This document shows positions 42,693 to 51,041 of a stretch of DNA of 64,000 nt, piece after piece. The position numbers and the translations under genes were made by a program. Each line of letters begins with the position of its first letter. Position 1 is the stretch's first letter. Source of the stretch: DAOUJW01 sp034422115 (lineage in GTDB: Bacteria; Chloroflexota; Dehalococcoidia; Lucifugimonadales; UBA2985); NCBI GenBank assembly GCA_034422115.1, contig DAOUJW010000017.1, positions 1-64,000 on the forward strand. Direction: 5' to 3'. The notes under the pieces are model-generated. The model did not search any database. It was not told the DNA's origin and worked only from the letters and a program-made list of their open reading frames with translations.

Positions 42693-43919
42693 ATGTCTGA
42701 CGGCGCTCTGGGCGCTATTGAAAACCTCATCCGGGAGCGGGGCAGGATCACCTTCGCCGAATTCATGGAGGCGGCTCTCTACCACCCCGACGGAGGCTAC
42801 TACACCAACCCCGAGAACAGGGTCGGGCGGGACTTCTACACCGCGCCCTCCGCCCATCCCGCCTTTGGCGCTCTCATTGCCGTGCAGCTTGAGCAGCTGT
42901 GGGCGGCTATGGACGGGCCATCCCCCTTCTACGTAATAGAGGTGGGAGCGGGCACGGGCGTCCTGGCCAGGGACATCCTGTCCTACTCCGCCGACCTGTC
43001 CCCGGACTTCCACAGCGCCCTGGAGTACGTAGCGGTTGACTACCAGCCCTCTGAACGCGCTCCCGACTCCGTCACATGGGTGAAGGCCGGCGGCCTCCCG
43101 CTCCGGGATGTGGAGGGCTGTATCCTCTCCAACGAACTCCTGGACGCCTTTCCCGTGCACCGCTTTGCAGCTCAGGACGGCCGCCTGCTGGAGGTCTACG
43201 TGACCCTGCGTGACGGGGAGCTTGTGGAAACCCTTGATGAGCCGTCGACGCCGGACATAGAGCGGCGTCTCACCGGCCTCGGCCTCGACCTTGCGGAGGG
43301 TTTCCGGGGCGAGGTGAACCTGGGCATAAGCGGATGGCTTGATGAGGTGAGCCGCGTGCTCAAGCGAGGTCTTGCCCTCACCGTAGACTACGGCCACACG
43401 GCGGCTGACCTGTACTCTCCCTCGCGCTCCCGCGGCACGCTGCGCTGCTACTACGGCCACACGCTCACGGACGACCCCTACCGGCACGTCGGCAGCCAGG
43501 ACATCACCGCTCACGTGGATTTCACGTCACTGATAGAGTCGGGAGAGGAGCGCGGCCTGGTCACCCTTGGCTTCACAACCCAGCGGAGCTTCCTGTACAA
43601 CCTGGGCTTCCAGCAGCTACTGGACTCCCTGAGCCGCATGGAGCTTGACCAGAGGCGGAGGGACGCCAACCGCATGGCTATGCTGGACCTGGTCAAGCCC
43701 GGTGAGATGGGCGACTTCAAGGTACTGGCCCAGTCCAAGGGTCTGCCCCAAGACCTGCGTCTCACGGGCTTTACCGGCGGCGGTGACTCAACCTCAGCCA
43801 GCCGCCTCCCGCCCGCGCCCCTCCTCTCAGAAGGCCACATGGAGCTTATGGCCGCCCGCTACCCTCACCTGGGCCTCCAGTTCGAGCACCTGTGGCCCTT
43901 TGGCAAGGAGGATGGGTAA
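42693..43919 (+). CDS. MidA/NDUFAF7-family SAM-dependent methyltransferase
   Basis: A 408-residue methyltransferase of the COG1565/DUF185 family. In eukaryotes the homologue NDUFAF7 methylates an arginine of a complex I subunit. Visible motifs are GRITFAEFMEAALYHPDGGYY, FYTAPSAHPAFGALIAVQLEQ, the SAM site VIEVGAGTGVLARDIL near residue 77, the SNELLDAFPVHRF block, and TVDYGHTA. These follow the family order. Substrate in bacteria is unproven; an NADH-quinone oxidoreductase subunit is a reasonable guess. It stands alone between repeat units. Confidence 0.9.
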   Translation: MSDGALGAIENLIRERGRITFAEFMEAALYHPDGGYYTNPENRVGRDFYTAPSAHPAFGALIAVQLEQLWAAMDGPSPFYVIEVGAGTGVLARDILSYSADLSPDFHSALEYVAVDYQPSERAPDSVTWVKAGGLPLRDVEGCILSNELLDAFPVHRFAAQDGRLLEVYVTLRDGELVETLDEPSTPDIERRLTGLGLDLAEGFRGEVNLGISGWLDEVSRVLKRGLALTVDYGHTAADLYSPSRSRGTLRCYYGHTLTDDPYRHVGSQDITAHVDFTSLIESGEERGLVTLGFTTQRSFLYNLGFQQLLDSLSRMELDQRRRDANRMAMLDLVKPGEMGDFKVLAQSKGLPQDLRLTGFTGGGDSTSASRLPPAPLLSEGHMELMAARYPHLGLQFEHLWPFGKEDG

Positions 43920-43932
43920 GGGTATTCCGGCG

Positions 43933-44009
43933 CCCCCATCCTAACCTTCCCCCTGCCAGGGGAAGGGACATTTCTCTTCCCCTGGCAGGGGGAGAGTCAG
44001 AGAGGGGGT
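43933..44009 (-). repeat. Class D repeat, copy 2 (inverted)
   Basis: GCCCCCATCCTAACCTTCCC...AGTCAGAGAGGGGG, with CCCCCTGCCAGGGG and CCCCTGGCAGGGGG forming a strong hairpin. It is the reverse complement of the 11919-11995 copy in block order. Placed just before the convergent HD gene stop, it may also halt transcription. Confidence 0.7.
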
Positions 44010-44050
44010 AATACTCTATCCAAGTTATCGGGTGGCGGTCTTGTAGAAGG

Positions 44051-44617
44051 CTACCCTTCTTCTGCCACCAGCCCCAACTCCGGTGCCACCGGCTTCAGGG
44101 CGTCCGCCACGAACTCAATCAGCTCATCGAGGTCTACGCCAAGCTCCTCTGCGCCTTGCACCAGGTCATCCCGGCTGACGTTGCGGGCAAAGGCCTTGTC
44201 CTTCATCTTCCTTCGTACAGACCTGGCGTTGGTGTCCGCAAGGCTCTTGGACGGCCGCACCAGGGCCACCGCCGTGACAAAACCGGATAGCTCGTCAACG
44301 GCAAAGAGGGCCTTCTCCATGAGGCTCTCCCTGGCAATCCCCGTGTGGTTCCCGTGGGAGAGGATGGCCCTCACAATCTCCTCCGGGTAGCCCCGCTCCC
44401 GCAGAATCTGCGCCCCGTACTGGGGGTGCTCCTCCTCGGAGGGGCAGACGTCCCAGTCAAAATCGTGCAGCATCCCCGCAATGCCCCACACCTCCTCGTC
44501 CTCACCCACCTTGCGAGCGTAGGCCCGCATGACCGCCTCCACTGAAATGCAGTGCTTCAGCAGGCTCTCCGACGTGGCGAACTCCTTGACCAGGCCCCAC
44601 GCGCGCTCTCTGTCCAT
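44051..44617 (-). CDS. HD-domain metal-dependent hydrolase
   Basis: A 188-residue HD-superfamily phosphohydrolase. The metal ligands are visible: LLKHCISVEAVMRA (first His), GMLHDFDWD (HD pair), HPQYGAQIL, SHGNHTG and the later VDELSGFV Asp. This layout is typical of a widespread predicted hydrolase group whose substrate is unknown. It starts directly at the stop codon of trmI (TAA followed at once by ATG), with the Shine-Dalgarno GGAGG inside the end of trmI, so the pair is translationally coupled. Confidence 0.87.
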   Translation of the reverse strand: MDRERAWGLVKEFATSESLLKHCISVEAVMRAYARKVGEDEEVWGIAGMLHDFDWDVCPSEEEHPQYGAQILRERGYPEEIVRAILSHGNHTGIARESLMEKALFAVDELSGFVTAVALVRPSKSLADTNARSVRRKMKDKAFARNVSRDDLVQGAEELGVDLDELIEFVADALKPVAPELGLVAEEG

Positions 44618-45463
44618 TTACTCACCTCCTGCGACTGAGTCGATTTCGCTCGCGTCCTCTTCGGCGGCTTCCGGCGTCTCCTTGGCGGCGCACCTGCGAG
44701 CGGTGGTGATGAACCCCGTGTGCGCCACCATACGATGCACGGGCCTCACGCTGCGCTGCGACACCGACCAGGGGCGCTCCAGCACCTCCACCGTCTCCAT
44801 AAGCTCGAAGTTGGGGTTGTCTACCAGCGCCGCCTGAAGCTCGTGGATCTGGAGGACGGTGGGCAGGTAGCTCAGGAAGATGCCGCCTGGCGCAAGGACC
44901 CGCGCCGCCTCCGGCACCACGTGCCAAGGCTCCGGCACGTCCAGGACTATCCGGTCAAGCTCCGGCTCCTCGATTCCCTGGTACACGTCCCTGACCTTGA
45001 CCTCCAGGTTGGGCGTATTCGGGAAAAGGGCGTTGATGTTCGCTTTGGCCTTCTCCACCAGGTCCGGTCTCACCTCGTAGGAGACGACCTTGCCCTTCTC
45101 GCCCACGGCCCTGAGCAGCGCCATGGTCAGCGCGCCCGACCCCAGGCCGGCCTCCAGCACCCTCGCGCCGGGGAACACGTCCCCGTGCATGATTATCGCG
45201 CCCATGTCCTTGGCGTACACCACCTGGGTGGGGTGTGGCATCTCCAGGATGTAGTCGGCCAGCGTTGGGCGGAAGGCCAGCAGCACGTGGCCGCTGTTGG
45301 TCTCGACCCTGGCCCCGGCCTCCTGCCCGATGATGTCCGCGTGGGGCACAATGCCCAGGTGCGTGTGAAAGGTCTTCTCAGCCGACAGCGTGAGCAGGTA
45401 GCGCCGCCCGCGCCTGTCCACCAGAAGGGCCAGGTCGCCCTCTGCGAAGCTATGGCTGGGCAT
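44618..45463 (-). CDS. trmI: tRNA (adenine-58-N1)-methyltransferase TrmI
   Basis: Methylates adenosine-58 in the T-loop of tRNAs. The N-terminal beta domain (SFAEGDLALLVDRRGRRYLL) is followed by the HLGIVPHADIIGQEAG segment and PTLADYILEMPHPTQVVYAKD. SAM motif I is VLEAGLGSGALTMALL and the catalytic region is DRIVLDVPEPWHV, all diagnostic. I chose ATG 45463 (MPSHSFAEGD), giving 281 residues; the longer frame runs back through a class C element at 45543. The C-terminal 30 residues are acidic. Confidence 0.94.
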   Translation of the reverse strand: MPSHSFAEGDLALLVDRRGRRYLLTLSAEKTFHTHLGIVPHADIIGQEAGARVETNSGHVLLAFRPTLADYILEMPHPTQVVYAKDMGAIIMHGDVFPGARVLEAGLGSGALTMALLRAVGEKGKVVSYEVRPDLVEKAKANINALFPNTPNLEVKVRDVYQGIEEPELDRIVLDVPEPWHVVPEAARVLAPGGIFLSYLPTVLQIHELQAALVDNPNFELMETVEVLERPWSVSQRSVRPVHRMVAHTGFITTARRCAAKETPEAAEEDASEIDSVAGGE

Positions 45464-45542
45464 TACAGCGCTGCGCTGGCTCTCCCGTTGAAGGGAGACG
45501 CTTGCCAGAATCCGGTGTTGTTGTACAAGGAAGCGCGACACT

Positions 45543-45650
45543 GTCATTCTGAACGAAGCGTAGCGTAGTGAAGAATCCAAAGTGTCTGTTCACAAAACTG
45601 CGACGCTCTGGAATGAAACGCCTTGGATTCTTCGCTGCGCTCAGAATGAC
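45543..45650 (+). mobile_element. Class C MITE-like element, downstream of the peroxiredoxin gene
   Basis: 108 bp with termini GTCATTCTGAACGAAGCG and CGCTGCGCTCAGAATGAC. Its core is more diverged (TGCGACGCTCTGG) but the arms are clear. With the 46262 copy it brackets the selenoprotein candidate. Confidence 0.7.
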
Positions 45651-45723
45651 AGTGAAGTGTGGCTTCATCTCAAGTTGGGCAACGGTCTTCCCATTGGTGG
45701 AGAATCGGAGAGGGAATTCACTT

Positions 45724-46182
45724 CTACAGCTTGTCCAGCTCGTCCAGAATCTCCTGGACGTCCGGCAGTCCGCGGTCGTAGACGCGCTTGTACCTGATCA
45801 CGCCTTCCTTGTCGATGATGATGACCGCCCGCTTCCCAACGCCCCGCTCTTCGTCGTAGATGCCGAACAGCTCGAACACGTGGCCCTTGGGGTTGAAGTC
45901 GGCCAGGAGCGGGTAGGGAAGGTTGCCCAGGCCGGAGGCGAAGGCCCTCTGCGTTGGGGCGCTGTCCACGCTCATCCCCAGCACCTGCGCGCCCTTCTCC
46001 TCAAACCTGCGATTTTCGATCCGGAACCCGGAACACTGGTGAGTTCAACCGCCTGTGAAGGACAGGAGATGGGTCTGTATGACGACGGTCTTCTCACCCA
46101 GGTACTGGCTCAGGGTGATGTTCTCGCCGTCATGGGAGCGGAGGGTGAAGTCCGGCGCCTTGTCTCCTACTTCTGCTGTCAT
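45724..46182 (-). CDS. Peroxiredoxin, candidate selenoprotein (in-frame TGA at the peroxidatic position)
   Basis: AhpC/TSA-type thiol peroxidase. A frame from ATG 46182 (AGGAGG 5 nt upstream) reads MTAEVGDKAPDFTLRSHDG and reaches LLSFTGG at codon 45. TGA follows at 46047-46045, and the same frame then continues without interruption as THQCSGFRIENRRFEEKGAQ...GVIRYKRV...LDELDKL to a stop at 45724. In peroxiredoxins the peroxidatic Cys follows exactly such a FTGG motif, so TGA replaces that Cys as codon 46 of 152. A hairpin suited to a bacterial SECIS lies just after the TGA. Both halves are well conserved with no frameshift, so selenocysteine is more likely than a pseudogene. Automated annotation would split or shorten it. 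Confidence 0.8.
46018..46034 (-). promoter_or_regulatory. bSECIS-like hairpin after the UGA codon
   Basis: On the minus strand TCCGG and CCGGA enclose the loop GUU, extended by one outer G-C after a mismatch. The loop starts 18 nt after the UGA and its first base is G, which agrees with the described bacterial SECIS consensus (small apical loop with an early G, about 16-37 nt from UGA). Confidence 0.6.
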
Positions 46183-46261
46183 GTCTGCCTCCTGAGTCCA
46201 AACTTGGCTGTGTTCACCTAGTCTACCCCGCGAGCGTCGTTGGCGCAATGCGTAATTAGCT

Positions 46262-46369
46262 GTCATTCCGAACGGAGCGAAGCGAAGTGAGGAATCCAAG
46301 GTCTTGGCGCGGAAAGCTACGTCCTTTTGCATTTGACGTCCATAGATTCCTCGCTGCGCTCGGAATGAC
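46262..46369 (-). mobile_element. Class C MITE-like element, upstream of the peroxiredoxin gene
   Basis: 108 bp, termini GTCATTCCGAACGGAGCGAA and CGCTGCGCTCGGAATGAC. The core contains GCGGAAAGCTACG, matching the reverse orientation of the reference copy. It lies 80 nt upstream of the gene start. Confidence 0.72.
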
Positions 46370-46454
46370 GCTTACAGTACTTGGAACTCTCTTAGACAGG
46401 GAATGGGCTTAGGCGATGCATCGCCTCTGACATCGCGAAGTTGCGGTGAGCGCC

Positions 46455-46482
46455 CTCTGGATTCCTGCCTCCGCAGGAATGG
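46455..46482. repeat. Class B palindrome
   Basis: CTCTGGATTCC and TGCCTCCGCAGGAATGG, the inverted form of the class B unit, just after the gcvPB stop. Confidence 0.7.
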
Positions 46483-46512
46483 ATGACAGTGGGGGGTTAT
46501 GGGTGACGACGC

Positions 46513-47991
46513 CTAGTCTTCCGCGGCCGCCCTCTTCCAGCCCAGGTCCGGCCTCCTGGCGGCGCGAGCCTCGTCCAGGCGGCTGTTGGGCGTGAAGTGC
46601 GGAGCGCTCTTCACCGTCTCAGGCTCCTCGTCCACCTCCCGGGCAATGTCCTTCATCACCTGTATGAAGCGCTCCAGCGTCTCCTTGCTCTCGGACTCCG
46701 TAGGCTCTATCATCAGCGCCTCCTCCACCACCAGCGGGAAGTACATCGTAGGTGGGTGGATGCCGTGGTCGATTAGGCGCTTGGCGATGTCCAGCGCGCT
46801 CACGCCCTTGGCCCGCTGCCGCCGGGCGGAGAAGACCACCTCGTGCATGCACGTCCGGTCGAAGGGCAGATGGTAGTAGTCCTTCAGCTGGCTGAGGATG
46901 TAGTTGGCGTTTATGACCGCGTTCTCGCTTATCTCACGGAGGCCGGAAGCGCCCATGCTGCGGATGTAGGTGTACGCCCTCACCAGCACGCCGAAATTCC
47001 CGTGGAAGGCGGCCGTCTTGCCGACGGTCTGCTCCGGCGAGCCCAGCCGGTACCTCTCATCGCCGTTGTCGTCTATGTAGCGTTCCACGACGGGCGATGG
47101 CAGGAATGGGGCCAGCCGCGGCCCCGCGGACACCGGCCCCGCGCCGGGCCCGCCGCCGCCGTGGGGCGTGCTGAAGGTCTTGTGCAGGTTGAGGTGCAGA
47201 ACGTCGAACCCCAGGTCGCCCTGCTTCGCATGGCCCAGGAGGGCGTTCATGTTCGCGCCGTCGCCGTAGACAAGCCCGCCGGCTTCGTGGACGGTGCGGC
47301 ACACCTCAAGGATGTTGTTGTCGAAGAGGCCCAGAGTGCTGGGTAGGGTGAGCATCAGACCAACCAGGTCGGAGTTGCACGCCTCTTTAAGGGCGTCCAT
47401 GTCCATGTTGCCGCTGCTGTCCCTGGGAATGCTCTGGACGCGGAAGCCGCACATGGCCGCCGACGCCGGGTTGGTGCCGTGGGCGCTGTCCGGGACCAGG
47501 ACGGTCTTGCGATGCCCATCGCCGCGGGAAAGGTGGTATGCGCGAATCATCAGCATACCGCCAAGCTCGCCCTGCGCGCCGGCCAGGGTCGCCAGGCTGG
47601 TGGCCTCCATACCCGTTACCTCAGAGATGTAGCGCTGGAGCAGGTAGGCCAGCTTAAGCGCGCCCTGCACCGTCTCCTCCGGCTGGAGCGGGTGTATCTG
47701 GGAGAACCCGGGCATCCGGGCCGCCTCGTCGTTGATCTTGGGGTTGTACTTCATGGTACAGCTGCCCAGGGGGTAGTAGTTGGTGTCCACGGAGAAGTTC
47801 ATCTGGCTGAGGGTGGTAAAGTAGCGAACGACCTCGCCCTCGCTCACCTCAGGCAGATCAAGCTCGCCGCGAAGCAGGTCTGCGGATGGCATGGGCTGCT
47901 CCGGCACGTCGAGAGGCGGCAGAGACGCGCCCAGGCGTCCGGCCACGCTCCGGTCCATCAGCAGGCGGCGGTCACCGTTCAGGCTCTCCAT
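46513..47991 (-). CDS. gcvPB: Glycine dehydrogenase (decarboxylating) subunit 2
   Basis: C-terminal half of a split P-protein, 492 residues, PLP-dependent. It begins with the family region RLGASLPPLDVPEQPMP and LPEVSEGEVVRYFTTLSQMN. The PLP-lysine motif is VLHLNLHKTFSTPHGGGGPG near residue 273, with DSAHGTNPASA earlier. The segment YFPLVVEEALMIEPTESESK is typical of subunit 2. It decarboxylates glycine and transfers the aminomethyl group to lipoyl-GcvH. It is the last gene of gcvT-gcvH-gcvPA-gcvPB, separated from gcvPA by 171 nt holding a repeat unit. GAGGAGA precedes the ATG. Confidence 0.95.
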   Translation of the reverse strand: MESLNGDRRLLMDRSVAGRLGASLPPLDVPEQPMPSADLLRGELDLPEVSEGEVVRYFTTLSQMNFSVDTNYYPLGSCTMKYNPKINDEAARMPGFSQIHPLQPEETVQGALKLAYLLQRYISEVTGMEATSLATLAGAQGELGGMLMIRAYHLSRGDGHRKTVLVPDSAHGTNPASAAMCGFRVQSIPRDSSGNMDMDALKEACNSDLVGLMLTLPSTLGLFDNNILEVCRTVHEAGGLVYGDGANMNALLGHAKQGDLGFDVLHLNLHKTFSTPHGGGGPGAGPVSAGPRLAPFLPSPVVERYIDDNGDERYRLGSPEQTVGKTAAFHGNFGVLVRAYTYIRSMGASGLREISENAVINANYILSQLKDYYHLPFDRTCMHEVVFSARRQRAKGVSALDIAKRLIDHGIHPPTMYFPLVVEEALMIEPTESESKETLERFIQVMKDIAREVDEEPETVKSAPHFTPNSRLDEARAARRPDLGWKRAAAED

Positions 47992-48050
47992 GGTCTCCTC
48001 TCAGTTGCTATGGGAATCAAGGTTTCTGAGCGTGAACAAACTCCCATCGT

Positions 48051-48114
48051 CATTCCTGCGGAAGCAGGAATCCAGGAGGGGTGGGGTGTGGACTCCCGCC
48101 TGCGCGGGAGTGAC
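48051..48114. repeat. Class B repeat cluster inside the gcv operon
   Basis: CATTCCTGCGGAAGCAGGAA with TCCAGG, followed by GACTCCCGCCTGCGCGGGAG. It fills the otherwise gene-free gap between gcvPA and gcvPB. Confidence 0.8.
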
Positions 48115-48162
48115 GAGTGGCTGTATATTTTCATCCTATTACTTGGCCTCCGCTCTTCCGGC

Positions 48163-49491
48163 TCAGGCCGAACCGATTTCTCTCAGCGCCTCTGCCAGAG
48201 CCTCTATCTCTTCCCTGGTGTTCATTTCAGTGACGCACAGCAGCAGCCCGTTGGGGATGCGGTCGCTGACGTCCAGCCCGCCGATAATCCCGCGCTCCAG
48301 CAGCCGTGCATTGACTTCAGACGGAGCAATGGGGCACTGAACAACGAACTCCTGGAAGAAGGTCCCGCTCAGCGGCAGGCTGTATCCGGGAATGCGCTCT
48401 ATCAGAGACGCGGCGTAGTGGGCCTTGTGATAGGTGAGCTCTGCAATGTGGCGCAGCCCCACCTTCCCCATGCAGGCCAGGTAGGCCGCAATCATCGTGC
48501 CCACAAGCGCCTCGCTGGTGCAGATGTTGGAGGTGGCGCGCTCCCGGCGGATGTGCTGCTCCCTGGTCTGGAGAGTCAGGACGTATCCCGTCCGTCCCTG
48601 GGTGTCGACTGTGCGGCCAACAATCCGTCCGGGCATCTGTCGCAGGTACTGGGACCTGCAGGTGAACAGGCCCACGTAGGGGCCGCCGTAGCTCAGGGGA
48701 ACGCCCAGCGGCTGGCCCTCCGCCACCGCTATGTCCGCTCCATAGTCGCCGGGGGAGTGGAACATGCCCAGGAACACGGGGTCGGTCGATACCACCAGCA
48801 GCGCGCCCTCTTCGTGGGCCGCCTTGCCCAGGGCGCTCATGTCCTCAATGTAGCCGTAGAAGTTGGGGTTCTGCACCACCACGCACGCCGTGCCCTCTCT
48901 TATGTCCAGCCGGTCCGGGCTTGTGGTGTACACGTCCAGCCCCTGGGGGTCTACGTAGGTCCGGATGACCGACATGTTCGCGGGCGATACGCTGTCCAGG
49001 ACGGCGATGCGCTCCCTGGTGGTGAGGCGGCACGCCATCAGCGCGGCCTCCGCCAGGGCAGTTGCGCCGTCGTACATGCCCGCGTTCGCCACCTCCATGC
49101 CCATCAGTTGGCTGGTGAGCGACTGGAACTCGTAGGTGATCTGCAGGGTGCCCTGGGCCACCTCCGGCTGGTATGGCGTGTAGGAGGTCGAAAGCTCGCC
49201 CCTGGAGGCGATGTGGCCCACGACGGCGGGGATGAAGTGGTGGTAAGCGCCGCCTCCCAGGAATGAGGGCGTGCTGCCCGCGTTCAGGTTCAGGTCTGAG
49301 AGGGCCTGCAACTCTCTCCTAAGCTCCAGCTCGGAGATAGGCGCGGGGATGTCCAGAGACGGGTGGCTGTAGCCCTCCGGTATGTCCCTGAACAGGGCTT
49401 CAACGGAATCGACGCCAGCGGCCTTCAGCATGGCCTGCCGGTCGGCGTCGGTGTTGGGGATGTAGGGGGAGGTGGAGTTTCCCCGATCCAT
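48163..49491 (-). CDS. gcvPA: Glycine dehydrogenase (decarboxylating) subunit 1
   Basis: N-terminal half of the split P-protein, 442 residues. Motifs are SPYIPNTDADRQAML, FLGGGAYHHFIPAVVGHIAS, FYTSYTPYQPEVAQGTLQ-like TSYTPYQPEVAQGTLQITYE, and GMEVANAGMYDGATALAEA, all characteristic of subunit 1. It forms the active P-protein with gcvPB. The start is ATG 49491, 3 nt after the gcvH stop, so the first three genes of the operon are tightly coupled. Split P-proteins are usual in thermophiles, Gram-positives and Chloroflexota. Confidence 0.95.
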   Translation of the reverse strand: MDRGNSTSPYIPNTDADRQAMLKAAGVDSVEALFRDIPEGYSHPSLDIPAPISELELRRELQALSDLNLNAGSTPSFLGGGAYHHFIPAVVGHIASRGELSTSYTPYQPEVAQGTLQITYEFQSLTSQLMGMEVANAGMYDGATALAEAALMACRLTTRERIAVLDSVSPANMSVIRTYVDPQGLDVYTTSPDRLDIREGTACVVVQNPNFYGYIEDMSALGKAAHEEGALLVVSTDPVFLGMFHSPGDYGADIAVAEGQPLGVPLSYGGPYVGLFTCRSQYLRQMPGRIVGRTVDTQGRTGYVLTLQTREQHIRRERATSNICTSEALVGTMIAAYLACMGKVGLRHIAELTYHKAHYAASLIERIPGYSLPLSGTFFQEFVVQCPIAPSEVNARLLERGIIGGLDVSDRIPNGLLLCVTEMNTREEIEALAEALREIGSA

Positions 49492-49494
49492 CGG

Positions 49495-49887
49495 TTACTC
49501 TTCCAGTGACTCCAGGAATGATTCGTATTCAGAGGCCGACATCAGGTCGTCCAACTCGGCCGGTCTTGCGGGACTGACTCTGACGAGCCAGCCTTTTTCG
49601 TAGGGGTCCTCGTTCACCACCTCCGGGCTGTCCATCGCCTCCTGGTTCACCTCCACCACCTCGCCGGATATGGGGCTGAAGATGTCGGACACGGACTTCA
49701 CCGACTCCACCTCGCCCAGCTTCTGCATCTGGCTCAGCACCGTGCCGACCTGGGGAAGGTCGAAGAAGACAATGTCACCCAGGTGGTCCTGGGCGTAGTA
49801 GGAAATGCCCAGCAGCACGCTGCCGTCGTCTTCGCTCTTTGCCCACTCGTGCTCTCGCGAGTATTTTCGGTCAGTCGGATACATCAT
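49495..49887 (-). CDS. gcvH: Glycine cleavage system H protein
   Basis: Lipoyl carrier of the glycine cleavage system, 130 residues. It begins YPTDRKYSREHEWAKSEDDG and carries the lipoyl-lysine motif GEVESVKSVSDIFSPISGEV with Lys near residue 64, then VNQEAMDSPEVVNEDPYEKGW. All are standard. The ATG overlaps the gcvT stop by 4 nt. It shuttles the aminomethyl group between the P and T proteins encoded on either side. Confidence 0.97.
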   Translation of the reverse strand: MMYPTDRKYSREHEWAKSEDDGSVLLGISYYAQDHLGDIVFFDLPQVGTVLSQMQKLGEVESVKSVSDIFSPISGEVVEVNQEAMDSPEVVNEDPYEKGWLVRVSPARPAELDDLMSASEYESFLESLEE

Positions 49888-50999
49888 CTCTTCCTGGTGT
49901 AGAAAGGAATCGCGGCCACCTCCGCCCCTGCCTGCCTGCCCCGGATGTCTATGGCTATCCCTGTCCCGGGTTGTGAGTGTTCCATGGCAACATAGCCTAA
50001 TCCAATGCCCATGTCAAGGGTAGGAGAGTGGGCGCCGCTGGTGACCTCGCCGATGGCCTCGTTCCCCCTCAGCATTGTGTAGCCGTGGCGGGGTATCCCG
50101 CTCTTTTCGACCAGGCGGAAGCCGACCAGCGTCCTCTCCGGCCCACGATCGCGCATCTCCTGCAACGCCGAGAGGCCGATGTAGTCGCCCTTGTCGAAGC
50201 TCACAAAACGGTCAAGTCCGGCCTCGAGCGGCGTGAGGGTGGCGTCCATGTCCGACCCGTGAAGCAGCAGGCCGGCCTCAAGGCGCAGCACGTCCCTTGC
50301 CCCCAGGCCGCAGGGCGTCGCGCCGCCGTCCCTGAAGCTGCGCCACAGCGACGGCGCATCGCCAGCCGGGTAGATGACCTCAAAACCGTCCTCGCCGGTG
50401 TACCCCGTGCGGCAGACCACCGCCCCAACCCCGGACACCTGAGCCTCCACGGCGCGGAAGGGCCTGACGGTTGACAGGTCAACGGAGGTCAGAGCCTGGA
50501 GGATGTCTTGGGCCTTGGGGCCCTGGAGGGCTATCAGGGCCGTCTCCTCGGTGCGCACGTTGATGGTAACGTCCATCCGCCAATCGTCCAGCCACTTCCT
50601 GAGCCACGCCAGGTCCGTGTCGGCGTTGGCGGCGTTGACAATGAAGATGAACCGCTCATCGCCCATGCGGTAGAGAATGGTGTCGTCGATTATGCCGCCC
50701 CGCTCGTTGCAGAGCAGGGTGTAGCGGGCGCGGCCCAGGGGCATGTTGGCCACGTCCGCCGTCACCAGCCGGTGGAAGAAAGCGAGCGAGTCCGCGCCGG
50801 TGACCTCCAGACGCCCCATGTGGGACACGTCGAAAATGCCGGCCCTGGCGCGCACGTCTCTGGACTCCGAGAGGATGCTGGTGTACTGGATGGGCATCTC
50901 CCACCCGGCAAAGGGCACTATGCGCCCGCCGGAGGCCTGGTGCTCCTCAAAGAGGGCGGTGCGCTTCAGGGAGTCATGCTCTGCGTTTTGCTCTGTCAT
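49884..50999 (-). CDS. gcvT: Glycine cleavage system T protein (aminomethyltransferase)
   Basis: Transfers the methylene group from aminomethyl-GcvH to THF, releasing ammonia. The 371-residue protein has the N-terminal FAGWEMPIQYTSILSE, DVSHMGRLEVTG, the folate-binding region ALQGPKAQDIL and RTGYTGEDGFEVI, and the C-terminal GDYIGLSALQ...GEVTSGAHSPTLDMGIGLGYV (split at 20). It is the first gene of the operon, with a strong promoter 42 nt upstream. I see no glycine riboswitch in the short leader, which is noteworthy because many gcv operons have one. Confidence 0.96.
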   Translation of the reverse strand: MTEQNAEHDSLKRTALFEEHQASGGRIVPFAGWEMPIQYTSILSESRDVRARAGIFDVSHMGRLEVTGADSLAFFHRLVTADVANMPLGRARYTLLCNERGGIIDDTILYRMGDERFIFIVNAANADTDLAWLRKWLDDWRMDVTINVRTEETALIALQGPKAQDILQALTSVDLSTVRPFRAVEAQVSGVGAVVCRTGYTGEDGFEVIYPAGDAPSLWRSFRDGGATPCGLGARDVLRLEAGLLLHGSDMDATLTPLEAGLDRFVSFDKGDYIGLSALQEMRDRGPERTLVGFRLVEKSGIPRHGYTMLRGNEAIGEVTSGAHSPTLDMGIGLGYVAMEHSQPGTGIAIDIRGRQAGAEVAAIPFYTRKR

Positions 51000-51041
51000 A
51001 AGTCTCAGTAAGCAACGGAAATCGTTACGGCTATCAGTTCC

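Noticed and set aside
45724..46182. Reading the peroxiredoxin as a simple pseudogene or two separate small genes.
   Set aside because: The only interruption is TGA precisely at the catalytic Cys position; both halves are conserved, the frame is unchanged, and a SECIS-like hairpin follows.
47479..49266. A 595-codon plus-strand ORF opposite gcvPA/gcvPB.
   Set aside because: It is antisense to two well-conserved genes and runs through the class B repeats; its composition is that of a GC-rich shadow frame.
51000..51041. A glycine riboswitch ahead of the gcv operon.
   Set aside because: The leader is only about 35 nt from the predicted start to the ATG and lacks the conserved glycine aptamer sequence.
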